Shown: positions 53,870 to 63,646, counted from the stretch's first letter. The stretch is DNA of 64,000 bases from Dryocola sp036489025 (GCA_036489025.1 DASXGN010000041.1:1-64000); one strand, 5' to 3'. Numbers and translations are program-made. The notes: generated from the sequence alone by a model not told the origin.

Positions 53870-54293
53870 TCACCGGCCCACGCGAGCCTGCATGGCTTTA
53901 GGGTAACGTTCACCGACAATTTTCACCTTGCTGCTTGTTGTCATTCCCGAAGGTGAAGCTAAATTTCGTGGCGATCGTCACGCGGTCGCGAAACGCTTTT
54001 ATGGCCTCGCCAATGACCTGTTCATTTAGATTCGGGCCATACACTTCGGCAGTGTCGAAGAAGGTCACGCCACGCTCAACCGCCGCGCGAATAAGTTCGA
54101 TGGTCTGAACGGATATCTGTTGCCGGGCCGTAGCCGTGGCCATAGCTGAGTCCCACACCGCCCAGAACGACCTGGCCCAAGCTTTTGCCATATTTTTTGC
54201 CGATCGCAGCGAGTTCAAAATGTTCGAAAAGACTGATTCCCCCCAGCGAAAAGGGGCCTGGCTTTCGGCTGGATGCCGCAGCTTTTCATCCAC
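53870..54293 (-). pseudogene. Mosaic of aldo-keto reductase remnants
   Basis: On the minus strand three pieces of aldo-keto reductases are joined in different frames. First is a late-protein piece (FELAAIGKKYGKSLGQVVL). It runs into an early-protein piece (GLSYGHGYGPATD, shifting to IRAAVERGVTFFDTAEVYGP and FRDRVTIATKFSF). Last is a C-terminal piece (KIVGERYPKAMQARVGR, stop). The catalytic Asp-Tyr of DTAEVYGP is present, but about two thirds of the barrel is missing. At least two ancestral genes were fused by deletion. Confidence 0.65.
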
Positions 54294-54987
54294 GGTCCTT
54301 TGTTGAGATGTAGGCGATTTAATGAGCGCTCAAACTGAGCTTTTGTTCCTTTATCTTCTAAGCTTTCAGTCGTAATGGACAAAAAGCATAACGCAGATTG
54401 GTCAATCGGATTAGAGGGAAGGGTTAACTAAGGTTCATGAGTAGCATTGATCAATACTGCCATCATCTGAATAGTTTAGAATAGCCGTTATGCTTAGGGT
54501 CGATGCCTTGGCAGACTGCCGGCTTGCCATAAAATATTGTCAAAACCCTCAAAACCCTCAAAACCCTCAAAACCCTCAAAACCTTCCAATGACGTTCAAT
54601 ATAATAAAATTTAAGATATTTTTTCGTCATTAATCTTAATTACTATGGTTAATTACGATTGAAACTTTCAATTTCAAATAAAGTTTGTTCGCTAAAATAT
54701 GCTCTTTAATGTTTCTTACTATATGAAAATGCTGAATAAATAATCTCACTGAAAATTGATTGCCTTAGTTTGTGTACTAGATGTTAAATTTTCTGAGTGT
54801 AAAAAAAACATATCACCCATTGAGTTTTTAGCATGCCCCACCTGCGATAATATTAGATTATTCTTGTTTTAAGAAAATCCCTATCAATTGAATCTTGAAT
54901 TGACCTGAATATTTATATTCATGTTTATTTGAGTGTTTTTGGTAGGGTTTTAAATTAAAACCAATTCCAGTAAAGGTCAAATCACTA
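54294..54987. other. AT-rich region upstream of the autotransporter gene
   Basis: About 690 bp with no gene. Composition changes to strongly AT-rich from about 54590 and stays low in GC through the autotransporter passenger. It contains a 9-bp tandem repeat and presumably the autotransporter promoter. AATTAAAAC and similar tracts suit H-NS binding, but no specific site was recognised. Confidence 0.5.
54541..54585 (+). repeat. Five tandem copies of CAAAACCCT
   Basis: Four perfect copies and one with a single change make 45 bp. The array is about 400 bp upstream of the autotransporter start and outside any gene. Such short arrays are prone to slippage. Confidence 0.9.
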
Positions 54988-57900
54988 ATGAATACCTGTA
55001 AACTAAAACTAGCCCTTGCGGTGGGGCTGGCATTAACTGCTACAAATACTATCGCAGCGATATACACTGGGACACACAACGTTGAGAATCAAAATATAAA
55101 TTATGCGATTGAGTGGTTGCCTTCTGCGGGCGATACATTAAATATTTTGAATACAAACATCTTAAGGTCTGGAACAGGAGTTTCTGTTTCACAGGCTAAT
55201 GAAAACTCCATTAATATTGAGAAGTCGAGAGTAGAGGCTCAATATGCATTATGGATGGATACGGTTGCAAGCAGTTTACTAACATTGAAAGATTCGGTGA
55301 TGGGAGCTGGTGAAAATGGAATAGGCGTCCGTATTGCAAAATTAATGGGTGACTCCGTTCTATCTGTAACGGATAGTGAAATAAGGTCGGAACATATAGG
55401 CGTGGCTCTGGATAATATTGAGTCTGGCACCGTTGCATCCTTCCACAATACCAATATATTAGCCGGGGATAACACTGCATTAAAAGTCGGTAAAATGGAT
55501 AATGCTTCACTTTTAATTTCTGACTCCATTATTAAAAGTGAGACGGGAAGCGGTTTGACGATTTCAAACATGGCCAATGGATCAGCTGTATCAATCGATA
55601 ACAGTCAATTCGCATCAAATTCAGGAATCATCATTGAAAAAATGAGTGATTCATTTGTTACTATACAAAACTCCGTATTTTCAGATTCAGGAAAAAGCGG
55701 GCTTAATGGGGCTTTGTTATTTAGAAATGTAGTTAACTCTGCCGTTGATTTGAATAATGTGGAGATTTTCACTGCCGATAAAGTCGCCATTTCAGGGAAT
55801 AGCGTTTCTGAATTCAATAACAGTATTTTGAATATTAATCAATCCAATATACATGTCGGCGGTAGAGCGACCGCACTGGTGCTTTACAATTTTATCAATC
55901 GGTCTGCTTTATCTATCAGCAATACTGATATTGCTTCATTAATGGGGGGAGTCGAAGTTAGCCGGCTTGATAATTATTCCAGTGCAGTTATTGAAGATTC
56001 GAAAATAAATGCGGGTCCGGAGGGTTCAAATTCAGCTGCAATAAGAATAGCGACAATTAGCAATAACAGCCAGTTAAACGTAACAGGTTCAAAAGTGAAC
56101 AGCAAATCAAACGATGGGCTGACAGTAGTAAACCTTATGCATGATTCTGAGGTTCTACTGGAAAATAATGACATTGTGGCGAAGAATAATGGTGTTGCAG
56201 TTCATTCATTAACAAGTTCAGTTGTGAATATTAATAACTCAGACATCTCAGGCGATGACTCAGGAATTTCACTTGGGAATCTAATGGGGATAAATCGAAA
56301 TTCAACTGTGAATCTTAATCACCTCAAGGTAGATAGTAGTAAGGGCGAGGGATTATTAGCATATACTTATGAAAACAGTTCTTTAAATGTAGCTGATTCA
56401 AAGCTTTCAGGAAATACTGGGATGCATATTGTTAGAGGGAAAAATGCCACTATTAACATTCGTGACTCAGAATTAACCACAAAACGAGATGATAATTATA
56501 GCTATCAGAACCCCGTAACTAACAATAAACAAAGTTTGCTTATCGGTGAAAATTATCGCAACCCCTTGAGTTATACTAATTTTTCCGGAGATATAGTTGA
56601 TAGCGACATCAATATTGTCCGTTCAAAATTAGATGATATAGCTGTGGTTAACTTCAAAACCAGCTCGTTTAGCACTGACAACTCTGAAATGGGAGTGTTT
56701 CTTGTCTCGGGCAATACAAATAATAGCAGTTTTGATTTTAAAAAAAGCCATCTTGATAGCTTGCTCATTCGATTTGCATATTTTGAGAGCCAAATAAATG
56801 GATTGGGACAGATTATCGATGGACATAATATTTTTAATATCAATGATTCCACGATTGGGGGTTCCGGGCGAGGCGGTATTTCAGAAGCTATTACGTTTTC
56901 GAACACCGGTCTTAATACGGTAAATATTAACAATTCTGTTGTAAAAGGGGACGTAAACTTTAGTCAAACCGTTAAAACAGAAAATCAAAAGGAGAACCTT
57001 GTACAGTTTTCCAATAGCTATCTTGAGGGGGATGTTTTTACCGGAATCGGTGAAGCTGTCGCAGATAACAGATTTGCAGAACTTGATTCTGCCGTTCACT
57101 TTAAAAACAATAGTATCTGGAACGCTCAAGGAACGAGCAATGTTTTCAGACTTGTCCTCAGCGACAGCACCGTAGATCTGACGGGAGGGGCTACGGTTAA
57201 CGTTGACGAATTCAACTCCGATAATGGACGTTTGCTTATTGATGGTAAATCACGTCTGAACATTTCTATAGGCAAGGGTGATCTTGATGTAGGTATAAAA
57301 AGTAATGGTAAGGAACTGGAAGAGAACACAGGTAACACGATTATCGCCGTCAATACTGGTAATCTTAATATAACCTCTAAGGCAGTTGATATAGGTGCGT
57401 ACAAATATGAACTTGTCCTCCTGAACCCTGAATTAGCGGACGATCGTGAGTGGATGATTTCAGGCAGTAAAATTCCCCCTGTAATACCAGAAACACCAGT
57501 AAAACCAGAACAGCCAGGAACACCAGGAACACCAGAGCAACCAGGAACACCAGAGCAACCAGGAACACCAGAGCAGCCAGGAACACCAGAGCAGCCAGAA
57601 ACGCCGAATATCGAATGGGGCCTGAAACCTGATACTGGACAGGCACTGTCCAATGCCGCGAATGCATCTCTGGCAGCCCTTGTGGCCCCGCTGGCTGCGT
57701 GGAGCACCCAGACGCAGACCGTGCAGCGTCATATGAATGTGTCCGGTAAGTCGCAGGGAGCTGGGGTATGGGGAAGCTACTATGGCACAAATTGGGCCGG
57801 AAAGGCCGGGATGAGTTCGACTTTTAACCAGACCCTGAACGGTGTGGCCCTTGGGGCAGACAAGAATCTTGAAATCAACGGTGGCCAATTGACGGTAGGT

Positions 57901-58557
57901 GCAGCAGTGCTGCATGACAGCAGCCGCCTGAAAGGATTCGACGACATGGGTTCGTCATCAATGATGAATGGTACCTCCCTGATGGGCTATGGGGTAATGG
58001 ATCTTGATAATGGATTGTTCTTCAGTGCTACTCTTGGGGCTGGACACCATAAAAGTAAGCTAAAAGTTATTGCATCGGACGGCTCTGGCACGGCAAGTGG
58101 ATTTAGCCAAAAGTCTCTGGGAGGCACCGGCAAGGCCGGTTATCGTGCAAAAGTTACAGAAAAAATCACCGTGACCCCATTTGCTAAGATGGATACCCAT
58201 ACTATTTCCGGAGTCAGCCAGAAACTTGATAATGGCATGATAGTGAAAAGTGACCGTTACTGGTCTACGCGCGGCGAGACCGGTGTGGATGTCAATACGA
58301 TGGCCAGCATCGGTTCTGTCATAGTCAAACCTTATCTCACGGTGGCGGGTGGCAAAGAATTTGTACAAAACAATGAGGTGAAAGTTAATGGTATCGGGCT
58401 GAATAACACCGTTAATACGACTGGAATGAGATACGGTGCTGGGGTTGACGCCCAGCTCACTGACAGACTCTCGGCAGGAATCAACGTCAACTATGTGAAT
58501 GGGAAAGACATGGAGCAGCGCTGGAGCGTCACATCAGGAATTAACTATAGTTTCTGA
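54988..58557 (+). CDS. Type Va autotransporter with repetitive beta-helix passenger
   Basis: The 1189-aa protein has a signal peptide (about 1-24, NTIAA). The passenger (about 25-825) is rich in Asn, Ser, Asp and Ile and contains roughly fourteen degenerate units of about 25 residues of the form x-S-h-x-h-x-(D/N)-S-x-h...G-h-x-h (for example SVLSVTDSEI, SAVSIDNSQF, STVNLNHLKV), which predict a right-handed beta-helix. A Pro-rich linker (PEQPGT repeats, about 829-872) leads to a C-terminal barrel (about 925-1189, ending INYSF). It should be displayed on the cell surface, likely as an adhesin. No protease triad or RGD was seen. The passenger is AT-rich while the barrel is less so. Confidence 0.88.
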   Translation: MNTCKLKLALAVGLALTATNTIAAIYTGTHNVENQNINYAIEWLPSAGDTLNILNTNILRSGTGVSVSQANENSINIEKSRVEAQYALWMDTVASSLLTLKDSVMGAGENGIGVRIAKLMGDSVLSVTDSEIRSEHIGVALDNIESGTVASFHNTNILAGDNTALKVGKMDNASLLISDSIIKSETGSGLTISNMANGSAVSIDNSQFASNSGIIIEKMSDSFVTIQNSVFSDSGKSGLNGALLFRNVVNSAVDLNNVEIFTADKVAISGNSVSEFNNSILNINQSNIHVGGRATALVLYNFINRSALSISNTDIASLMGGVEVSRLDNYSSAVIEDSKINAGPEGSNSAAIRIATISNNSQLNVTGSKVNSKSNDGLTVVNLMHDSEVLLENNDIVAKNNGVAVHSLTSSVVNINNSDISGDDSGISLGNLMGINRNSTVNLNHLKVDSSKGEGLLAYTYENSSLNVADSKLSGNTGMHIVRGKNATINIRDSELTTKRDDNYSYQNPVTNNKQSLLIGENYRNPLSYTNFSGDIVDSDINIVRSKLDDIAVVNFKTSSFSTDNSEMGVFLVSGNTNNSSFDFKKSHLDSLLIRFAYFESQINGLGQIIDGHNIFNINDSTIGGSGRGGISEAITFSNTGLNTVNINNSVVKGDVNFSQTVKTENQKENLVQFSNSYLEGDVFTGIGEAVADNRFAELDSAVHFKNNSIWNAQGTSNVFRLVLSDSTVDLTGGATVNVDEFNSDNGRLLIDGKSRLNISIGKGDLDVGIKSNGKELEENTGNTIIAVNTGNLNITSKAVDIGAYKYELVLLNPELADDREWMISGSKIPPVIPETPVKPEQPGTPGTPEQPGTPEQPGTPEQPGTPEQPETPNIEWGLKPDTGQALSNAANASLAALVAPLAAWSTQTQTVQRHMNVSGKSQGAGVWGSYYGTNWAGKAGMSSTFNQTLNGVALGADKNLEINGGQLTVGAAVLHDSSRLKGFDDMGSSSMMNGTSLMGYGVMDLDNGLFFSATLGAGHHKSKLKVIASDGSGTASGFSQKSLGGTGKAGYRAKVTEKITVTPFAKMDTHTISGVSQKLDNGMIVKSDRYWSTRGETGVDVNTMASIGSVIVKPYLTVAGGKEFVQNNEVKVNGIGLNNTVNTTGMRYGAGVDAQLTDRLSAGINVNYVNGKDMEQRWSVTSGINYSF
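57501..57600 (+). repeat. 18-bp coding tandem repeat in the autotransporter linker
   Basis: Units like CCAGGAACACCAGAGCAA recur about five times with one or two synonymous changes and encode Pro-Gly-Thr-Pro-Glu-Gln. Copy number could change without breaking the frame, altering the spacing between passenger and barrel. Confidence 0.85.
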
Positions 58558-58693
58558 TCTCCACATTAATAGAAAATTAATTAAATGGGCCTATTATACT
58601 GATTTCAATCGCCAGTTACATAGCGAGTCATTAATGGCCCTTTTTAAATGCGTTTAATAGCAAAAATATTAGAAGCTCTCTTGTTCGAGGCCT

Positions 58694-59266
58694 GTGCGTA
58701 TAATGAGATGTTATGTATTAAGTGAAAATGTTTTTTTTAAGCAAGCAATTGAGTGTATTTTTGATCATCCATTCATGGAGACATTACCAGATCGCCGTGT
58801 GACTCATCCACTATGTATTATTGATATCCAGTCTTATCATTCTATTATGCATATTTATCGCAGTGTAGAAGAAATAAGTCTGGTAGACATGAGTATTATT
58901 GTTTGTGGGGGTGGTGGTCTGTTGTCAAGTATCTTAGGTGATATGGTAGATTTGAAAAAAAATGCCAACATATCAATGCTATTTAAATTGTTAAGAAATG
59001 TTGAATTAAAAAACAAAGTTCAGTTTATGGACGCGTTATTAAAACTGTACGGGCTGGAAAAACTGAATCCAAGAGAGAGGCTGATCGCCATTAATATGAT
59101 TGGTACATCACGTCTAAAAAGTATAACGTTGAACAGAAATATCCAAATGAAAACCCTTCAGGCATCAACAATATCAATTGCAAAAAAACTGAACTGTAGT
59201 AATACATTTTTTGTTCATTATTGCTTGCGAACCTACTTCTGCCGTAATGAAGCTATGCAAAAATGA
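58694..59266 (+). CDS. LuxR-like helix-turn-helix regulator
   Basis: The product is 190 aa from GTG 58694, or 187 aa from ATG 58703; GAGG at 58687 suits neither perfectly. The C-terminal part (about 118-180) resembles a divergent LuxR-type DNA-binding domain: LNPRERLIAINMIGTSRLKS followed by TLQASTISIAKKLNCSN. The N-terminal 110 residues have no phosphoacceptor Asp pattern that I can identify. It lies 137 bp after the autotransporter and is a plausible regulator of it, like the small LuxR proteins encoded beside fimbriae. Confidence 0.65.
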   Translation: MRIMRCYVLSENVFFKQAIECIFDHPFMETLPDRRVTHPLCIIDIQSYHSIMHIYRSVEEISLVDMSIIVCGGGGLLSSILGDMVDLKKNANISMLFKLLRNVELKNKVQFMDALLKLYGLEKLNPRERLIAINMIGTSRLKSITLNRNIQMKTLQASTISIAKKLNCSNTFFVHYCLRTYFCRNEAMQK

Positions 59267-59484
59267 ATTTCATAGTAAAGGTAATTCTTGTCGCTCATAT
59301 TTAGATAATGTTTTACACCAGGTATAAATAATTTTATGACTGCGCTGGCTTTAAACTTGGAGATGTTCTTTACTAAATATAAGAATTAATCCGTCTGAGA
59401 TAGCGTAATTCACCGAGTTGACAGTCGGTTGCCTGGCCCCTTCAACGCCTGTTTCTCATTAGCAGCGAGGTCCAAAGGATAAAA

Positions 59485-60390
59485 ATGTATAATTTACCTA
59501 AAACCAATCAACTTAAGAACTTACGCGCGGTTATTTATTCCGGAAGCATTCGCGCTGCCGCTATAGCGACGAACCAGACACCATCAGCCATCTCTCGCAG
59601 CCTCCAGGAGCTGGAAGCTATTGTTGGTTCACCTTTACTAAAACGCGGTATGCATGGCGTCCAGTTGACCGCGATAGGAGAGATTTTTGAACCCTGTATG
59701 AACCGGGTTCTGGATGAGTTAGAGCGTGGAGTTGAAGATGTTGGGCAGTTTATCAACGTTTCGCAGGTTGCGATTCGCTTTGGATGCTCACATTTACCTG
59801 CCTATGGAATTTTGCCAGGGATTATCAAACGTTTTCAGGATAAATATCCAGAGGTGAAATTAAGTGTCATAGAAGGACAGTTTTCAGCTATGGCCGATTT
59901 AGTTCGTACGGGTAAAATGAGTTTCTTTGTCGGTATGACTATGCCAGATATTTCTCTCGATGAATTTTACGTTGAGTATCTTACCAATGCACCTTTCTAT
60001 ATTTTTTGCTGTAAAGGACACCCTCTACTTAATAGTCAGTCACTCAATGAGCTAAAAAATAACAAATGGTATCTTCCTGGAGGTGGCGTGCAAATATTTG
60101 CCGCCCTTGAAAGGAATCTTTTCCCTTATGGTAAAGGGCCAGACTGTTCTATTTTATATGGAGATTCAATAGCGATTGCACAGCAATTGATTCTTAATGA
60201 AGGCTATCTTTCCTTGGGGCCAAAAGAAATAATGGAGAATGAGTATCTGGGGGGTAAATTATCGATAATTAATGTAATGGAGGATTTACCTGTTGGTCGT
60301 TATGCTATTATACAACGCATGCAGTTAAAACACCCACCTATTACAAAATGGCTTACCGATGAAATTCGACATCTTTTTAAGTCTTACTAA
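59485..60390 (+). CDS. LysR-family transcriptional regulator
   Basis: The 301-aa protein has an N-terminal winged helix (GSIRAAAIATNQTPSAISRS, about 18-37) and an effector domain (IRFGCSHLPAYGILPGIIKR...). It resembles the TdcA/CynR/GbpR group in outline. AAAGGA precedes the ATG. It lies in the AT-rich segment with the autotransporter and LuxR-like genes, all on the plus strand. The target is unknown; no divergent gene is present. Confidence 0.88.
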   Translation: MYNLPKTNQLKNLRAVIYSGSIRAAAIATNQTPSAISRSLQELEAIVGSPLLKRGMHGVQLTAIGEIFEPCMNRVLDELERGVEDVGQFINVSQVAIRFGCSHLPAYGILPGIIKRFQDKYPEVKLSVIEGQFSAMADLVRTGKMSFFVGMTMPDISLDEFYVEYLTNAPFYIFCCKGHPLLNSQSLNELKNNKWYLPGGGVQIFAALERNLFPYGKGPDCSILYGDSIAIAQQLILNEGYLSLGPKEIMENEYLGGKLSIINVMEDLPVGRYAIIQRMQLKHPPITKWLTDEIRHLFKSY

Positions 60391-60746
60391 CTTATCATCA
60401 AAGTATTTGTATGATTGAGGTGGGATATTCTCTCCTGTTTTTTTTTGCCTCTCTGTACGCTTGTTTTAGCTCCCCGCAAACTTGGTGTTTTCCATATTTT
60501 GAAACTGGACCAAAATGAGATCAATGGCATATAATTTCACATTGAAACAAGAATCTCCCCTTTCTTTTTACCAAATGCGCTGGACATAAGTGAGAGTTAT
60601 TCTTTCCAGGGGAATATTAAGTGGTTATCTGGCTAGAAGGAGATAACAACATTTATTACCTGGACCTCTTGAGCTCATCACACAGGCTGGTTAATCTGAC
60701 ATTCAAGGGACGACAATTTCCTCCTTAGCTAACAAAAGGTTTATTA
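60391..60746. other. Intergenic region without recognised features
   Basis: About 355 bp between the LysR gene and the 96-aa gene. It is AT-rich with several T tracts near 60438, and I saw no clear terminator stem, repeat or RNA. Confidence 0.4.
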
Positions 60747-61037
60747 ATGGTCGACGAAAAGTTACGTTCGCATCTCAAAGCTATCGGTATGGGGTGCTTT
60801 GTAAGTTATTACAGCGGGTTTGCCAGCGCGACGATATCACGTAGCGATCTGATTGAATTGCTGCACAAAAGAGAAAGTTACACAGAGAAAAGCTGTGGAA
60901 GCCGTACGAGCAAAGCCAGGTCCATCATTGCGGCAGGGGCCGGTGAAGAGGCCTTAAAGTTGATTGCTGCATCGAATCGTGTAACGGATGATATACGGGA
61001 AGAGGCAAGACAGTTATTAAGGAAATATTATTCGTAA
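60747..61037 (+). CDS. Small conserved-looking protein of unknown function
   Basis: The 96-aa protein starts at ATG 60747 behind AAAAGG with good spacing. It is predicted helical and basic: LRSHLKAIGMGCFVSYYSGF, then SDLIELLHKRESYTEKSC, SRTSKARSIIAAGAGEEAL and REEARQLLRKYYS. It has two Cys, no signal peptide and no membrane helix. The pattern GMGCFV.YY...F resembles small uncharacterised enterobacterial proteins, but I cannot assign a family. Codon use looks like a real gene. Confidence 0.6.
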   Translation: MVDEKLRSHLKAIGMGCFVSYYSGFASATISRSDLIELLHKRESYTEKSCGSRTSKARSIIAAGAGEEALKLIAASNRVTDDIREEARQLLRKYYS

Positions 61038-61077
61038 GAATCCCGCTCGTCCTTCTTACTTTAGAAAATATTAAATA

Positions 61078-61500
61078 TGAGTGCTTTACCTGGAGCTCTT
61101 ACCCATTCACTTACTTCCATTCCCATATTGGCCGGTCAACAGGTTCGCGAGCAGCCGGTTTAAAATATCGGCCTGGCCAAATGGTGCTGGCCGTAACGCC
61201 AATTGCTTCGCTAATGCGCTTTCCACCTTTTTCCCACGGGCGGTTAGTGTATTGGCAGGCGTGGAAGAGCTTAATCCTGCTGCTCGTGACGGCCTACCAG
61301 CGTGGGACCTTTTTGCGATCGACGGCAATGATGTCGGCGGGATGTCAGCCTGTCTGGAGGTGGAGGCTATGAGATGTTTTGATTTGCATCTCCTTACTAG
61401 TGGTGATGACCACCGCCGGAGCTGCGAAATTCATGGTGGTGGCCCAGGCAGGGTTCGCAGTACCGGCCTATAAGGAAACCGGCCAGCCCGAAGGCTGCCC
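61078..61500. other. Possible P4-like satellite-prophage debris
   Basis: This GC-richer block interrupts AT-rich sequence. A plus-strand frame ends LLTSGDDHRRSCEIHGGGPG RVRSTGL, and the minus strand carries MNFAAPAVVITTSKEMQIK. Similar short overlapping frames occur around ash-like genes of P4-type satellites, but that is recollection and weak. No intact gene, integrase or attachment site is visible. Confidence 0.25.
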
Positions 61501-62041
61501 CGTCTAAGCTACCATTGACATAAAACAGTGTGCTAAAACGCTGACGCCTAAAATATTATTAGGCGTTCCCCTATAGATTTTCAGTCTGTGAAACCTGGCT
61601 GTAGATTTTGCCATAGCGGGCAGACTATATCGTAAACGCTATTTGTTAACCCACTCGCTAATGCGCAGAATGCGGTGTATTTCCCACAGAAAAGTTGTTG
61701 CGCTTGAGGCGTTGCACTCTTCCTGCTCAATTTTGTAGATAACTAAGAATTTTCTCGCTAACACCCTGTTAAATAAGAATAATTATCGACAACCTGGGCT
61801 GCAAGATTATGTCAATCACTATCCGCATAAGGCCGACATAAAATCTGTAAAACTAGACAATCGTCGAATTTTTATCTTAAAGTCCCCGCTCTGGCACTAG
61901 ACAAATCCAGCGGCCAGTTATCAAATGGTTAATTAACATCTAGCTGAATGTAAAAAGAGCGGCCGGGTTAAGAAAGGGCTGCCGTGCATTTCGCTGCTTT
62001 GAAGCATCACAACACGCTTTATTCGGGAGAATTTACTCTTT
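61501..62041. other. Intergenic region upstream of the peptide transporter
   Basis: About 540 bp without a supported gene. An 8-bp inverted repeat (ACGCCTAA...TTAGGCGT, near 61548-61570) is present without a T tract. The right end, from about 61900, resembles a normal promoter leader. Confidence 0.4.
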
Positions 62042-63595
62042 ATGCATTCCTCTGCTAAACAAACTGAAAGCCGGACGTTCTTCGGCCATCCTTATCCGCT
62101 CGGTTCGCTGTTCTTCACTGAAATGTGGGAGCGCTTCTCGTTCTACGGCATTCGCCCGCTGCTGATCCTGTTTATGGCGGCGACCGTTTACGACGGCGGC
62201 ATGGGCCTGGCGCGTGAAAACGCCTCGGCTATCGTGGGCATCTTTGCCGGCAGCATGTACCTGGCCGCGCTGCCGGGCGGCTGGCTGGCGGATAACTGGC
62301 TCGGCCAGCAGCGCGCCGTCTGGTACGGATCGATTCTTATTGCGCTCGGCCACCTTTCAATCGCGCTCTCCGCCTTTATGGGCGACAGCCTGTTTTTCAT
62401 CGGCCTGATGTTTATCGTTCTCGGTTCTGGCCTGTTCAAGACCTGTATTTCGGTCATGGTGGGCACGCTGTATAAGAAGGGCGATGCGCGCCGGGACGGC
62501 GGTTTCTCGCTGTTCTATATGGGCATTAATATGGGTTCGTTTATTGCGCCGCTGATCTCCGGCTGGCTGATAAAAACCCACGGCTGGCACTGGGGCTTTG
62601 GCATCGGCGGCATCGGGATGCTGGTGGCGCTGGTTATCTTCCGCGTGTTCGCGGTTCCGGCCATGAAGCGCTACGACAGCGAAGTCGGTCTGGACTCAAC
62701 CTGGAACAGCCCGGTGGCAAAGAAAAACGGCGTGGGAGCCTGGCTGCTTGCGCTGACCGTTGGCGTGGCCGCGATCGTCGCGCTCATCGCTCAGGGTATC
62801 ATCGTGATTAACCCTGTCGCGGTCGCCAGCGTGCTGGTTTACGTGATTGCCGCCTCGGTGGCGCTCTACTTTATCTACCTGTTTGTGTTTGCCGGGCTGA
62901 ACCGCAAAGAGCGCGCCAGGCTGCTGGTCTGCTTTATTCTGCTGGTCTCCGCGGCCTTCTTCTGGTCCGCGTTTGAGCAGAAGCCAACCTCGTTCAACCT
63001 GTTTGCCAACGACTACACCAACCGCACGTTCGGCGATTTTGAAATCCCAGCGGTGTGGTTCCAGTCCATCAACGCGCTGTTCATTATTTTGTTAGCGCCG
63101 GTGTTTAGCTGGGCATGGCCGATGATGGCGCGCAACGGCGTGCGTCTAAGCAGCATGACTAAATTCGTTATCGGTATTTTGTGTGCAGCCGCAGGCTTTG
63201 GGATCATGATGTTGGCCGCACAGGACGTGCTGAGCAACGGCGGGGCCGGCGTATCGCCGTTCTGGCTGGTGGGCAGCATCCTGATGTTAACGCTCGGCGA
63301 ACTGTGTCTGAGCCCGATTGGCCTGGCGACCATGACGCTGCTGGCCCCGGAAAGAATGCGCGGCCAGATGATGGGGCTTTGGTTCTGCGCCAGCGCGCTG
63401 GGCAACCTGGCGGCAGGTCTGATTGGCGGCCACGTTAAAGCCGACCAGCTTGATATGCTGCCGGATCTCTTCGCTCGCTGCTCTATCGCGCTGCTGATCT
63501 GCGCCGCGGTGCTGACAATTCTGATTGTTCCGGTGCGCCGCATGCTGGAAAACGCTCAGGTGAAGAGCGAGCCAAAACCGGTCAGCAATGCCTGA
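62042..63595 (+). CDS. POT-family proton-dependent oligopeptide transporter
   Basis: The 517-aa protein has about 14 membrane segments. The POT motif ExxERFxxYG is present as EMWERFSFYGIRP near residue 24, and the PTR2 signature lies in FKTCISVMVGTLY. It should import di- and tripeptides with protons. The sequence is not obviously one of DtpA-DtpD of E. coli; related extra POT carriers occur in Klebsiella- and Enterobacter-type genomes. GGGAGAA lies 13 nt before the ATG. Confidence 0.92.
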   Translation: MHSSAKQTESRTFFGHPYPLGSLFFTEMWERFSFYGIRPLLILFMAATVYDGGMGLARENASAIVGIFAGSMYLAALPGGWLADNWLGQQRAVWYGSILIALGHLSIALSAFMGDSLFFIGLMFIVLGSGLFKTCISVMVGTLYKKGDARRDGGFSLFYMGINMGSFIAPLISGWLIKTHGWHWGFGIGGIGMLVALVIFRVFAVPAMKRYDSEVGLDSTWNSPVAKKNGVGAWLLALTVGVAAIVALIAQGIIVINPVAVASVLVYVIAASVALYFIYLFVFAGLNRKERARLLVCFILLVSAAFFWSAFEQKPTSFNLFANDYTNRTFGDFEIPAVWFQSINALFIILLAPVFSWAWPMMARNGVRLSSMTKFVIGILCAAAGFGIMMLAAQDVLSNGGAGVSPFWLVGSILMLTLGELCLSPIGLATMTLLAPERMRGQMMGLWFCASALGNLAAGLIGGHVKADQLDMLPDLFARCSIALLICAAVLTILIVPVRRMLENAQVKSEPKPVSNA

Positions 63596-63646
63596 GTCAG
63601 CGGCGGTTGAGCAGCTATTTAGTCTTTGAGTAAGATGCCGGAAAGG

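Noticed and set aside
53682..53873. 63-codon minus-strand frame as a small membrane protein
   Set aside because: It lies in gene debris, overlaps the end of the aldo-keto reductase remnant and lacks a ribosome site.
54541..54585. CRISPR array
   Set aside because: The units are only 9 bp and directly adjacent with no spacers; no cas genes occur in the window.
61107..61328. 73-codon minus-strand frame as a gene
   Set aside because: It has no ribosome site and overlaps equally unsupported plus-strand frames; treated only as part of possible debris.
50139..62041. Second copy of the tRNA-Thr 3' end as a right attachment site
   Set aside because: I looked for CCTATTATCG-type sequence through the accessory region to the POT transporter and found no convincing copy, so the region is not called a bounded island.
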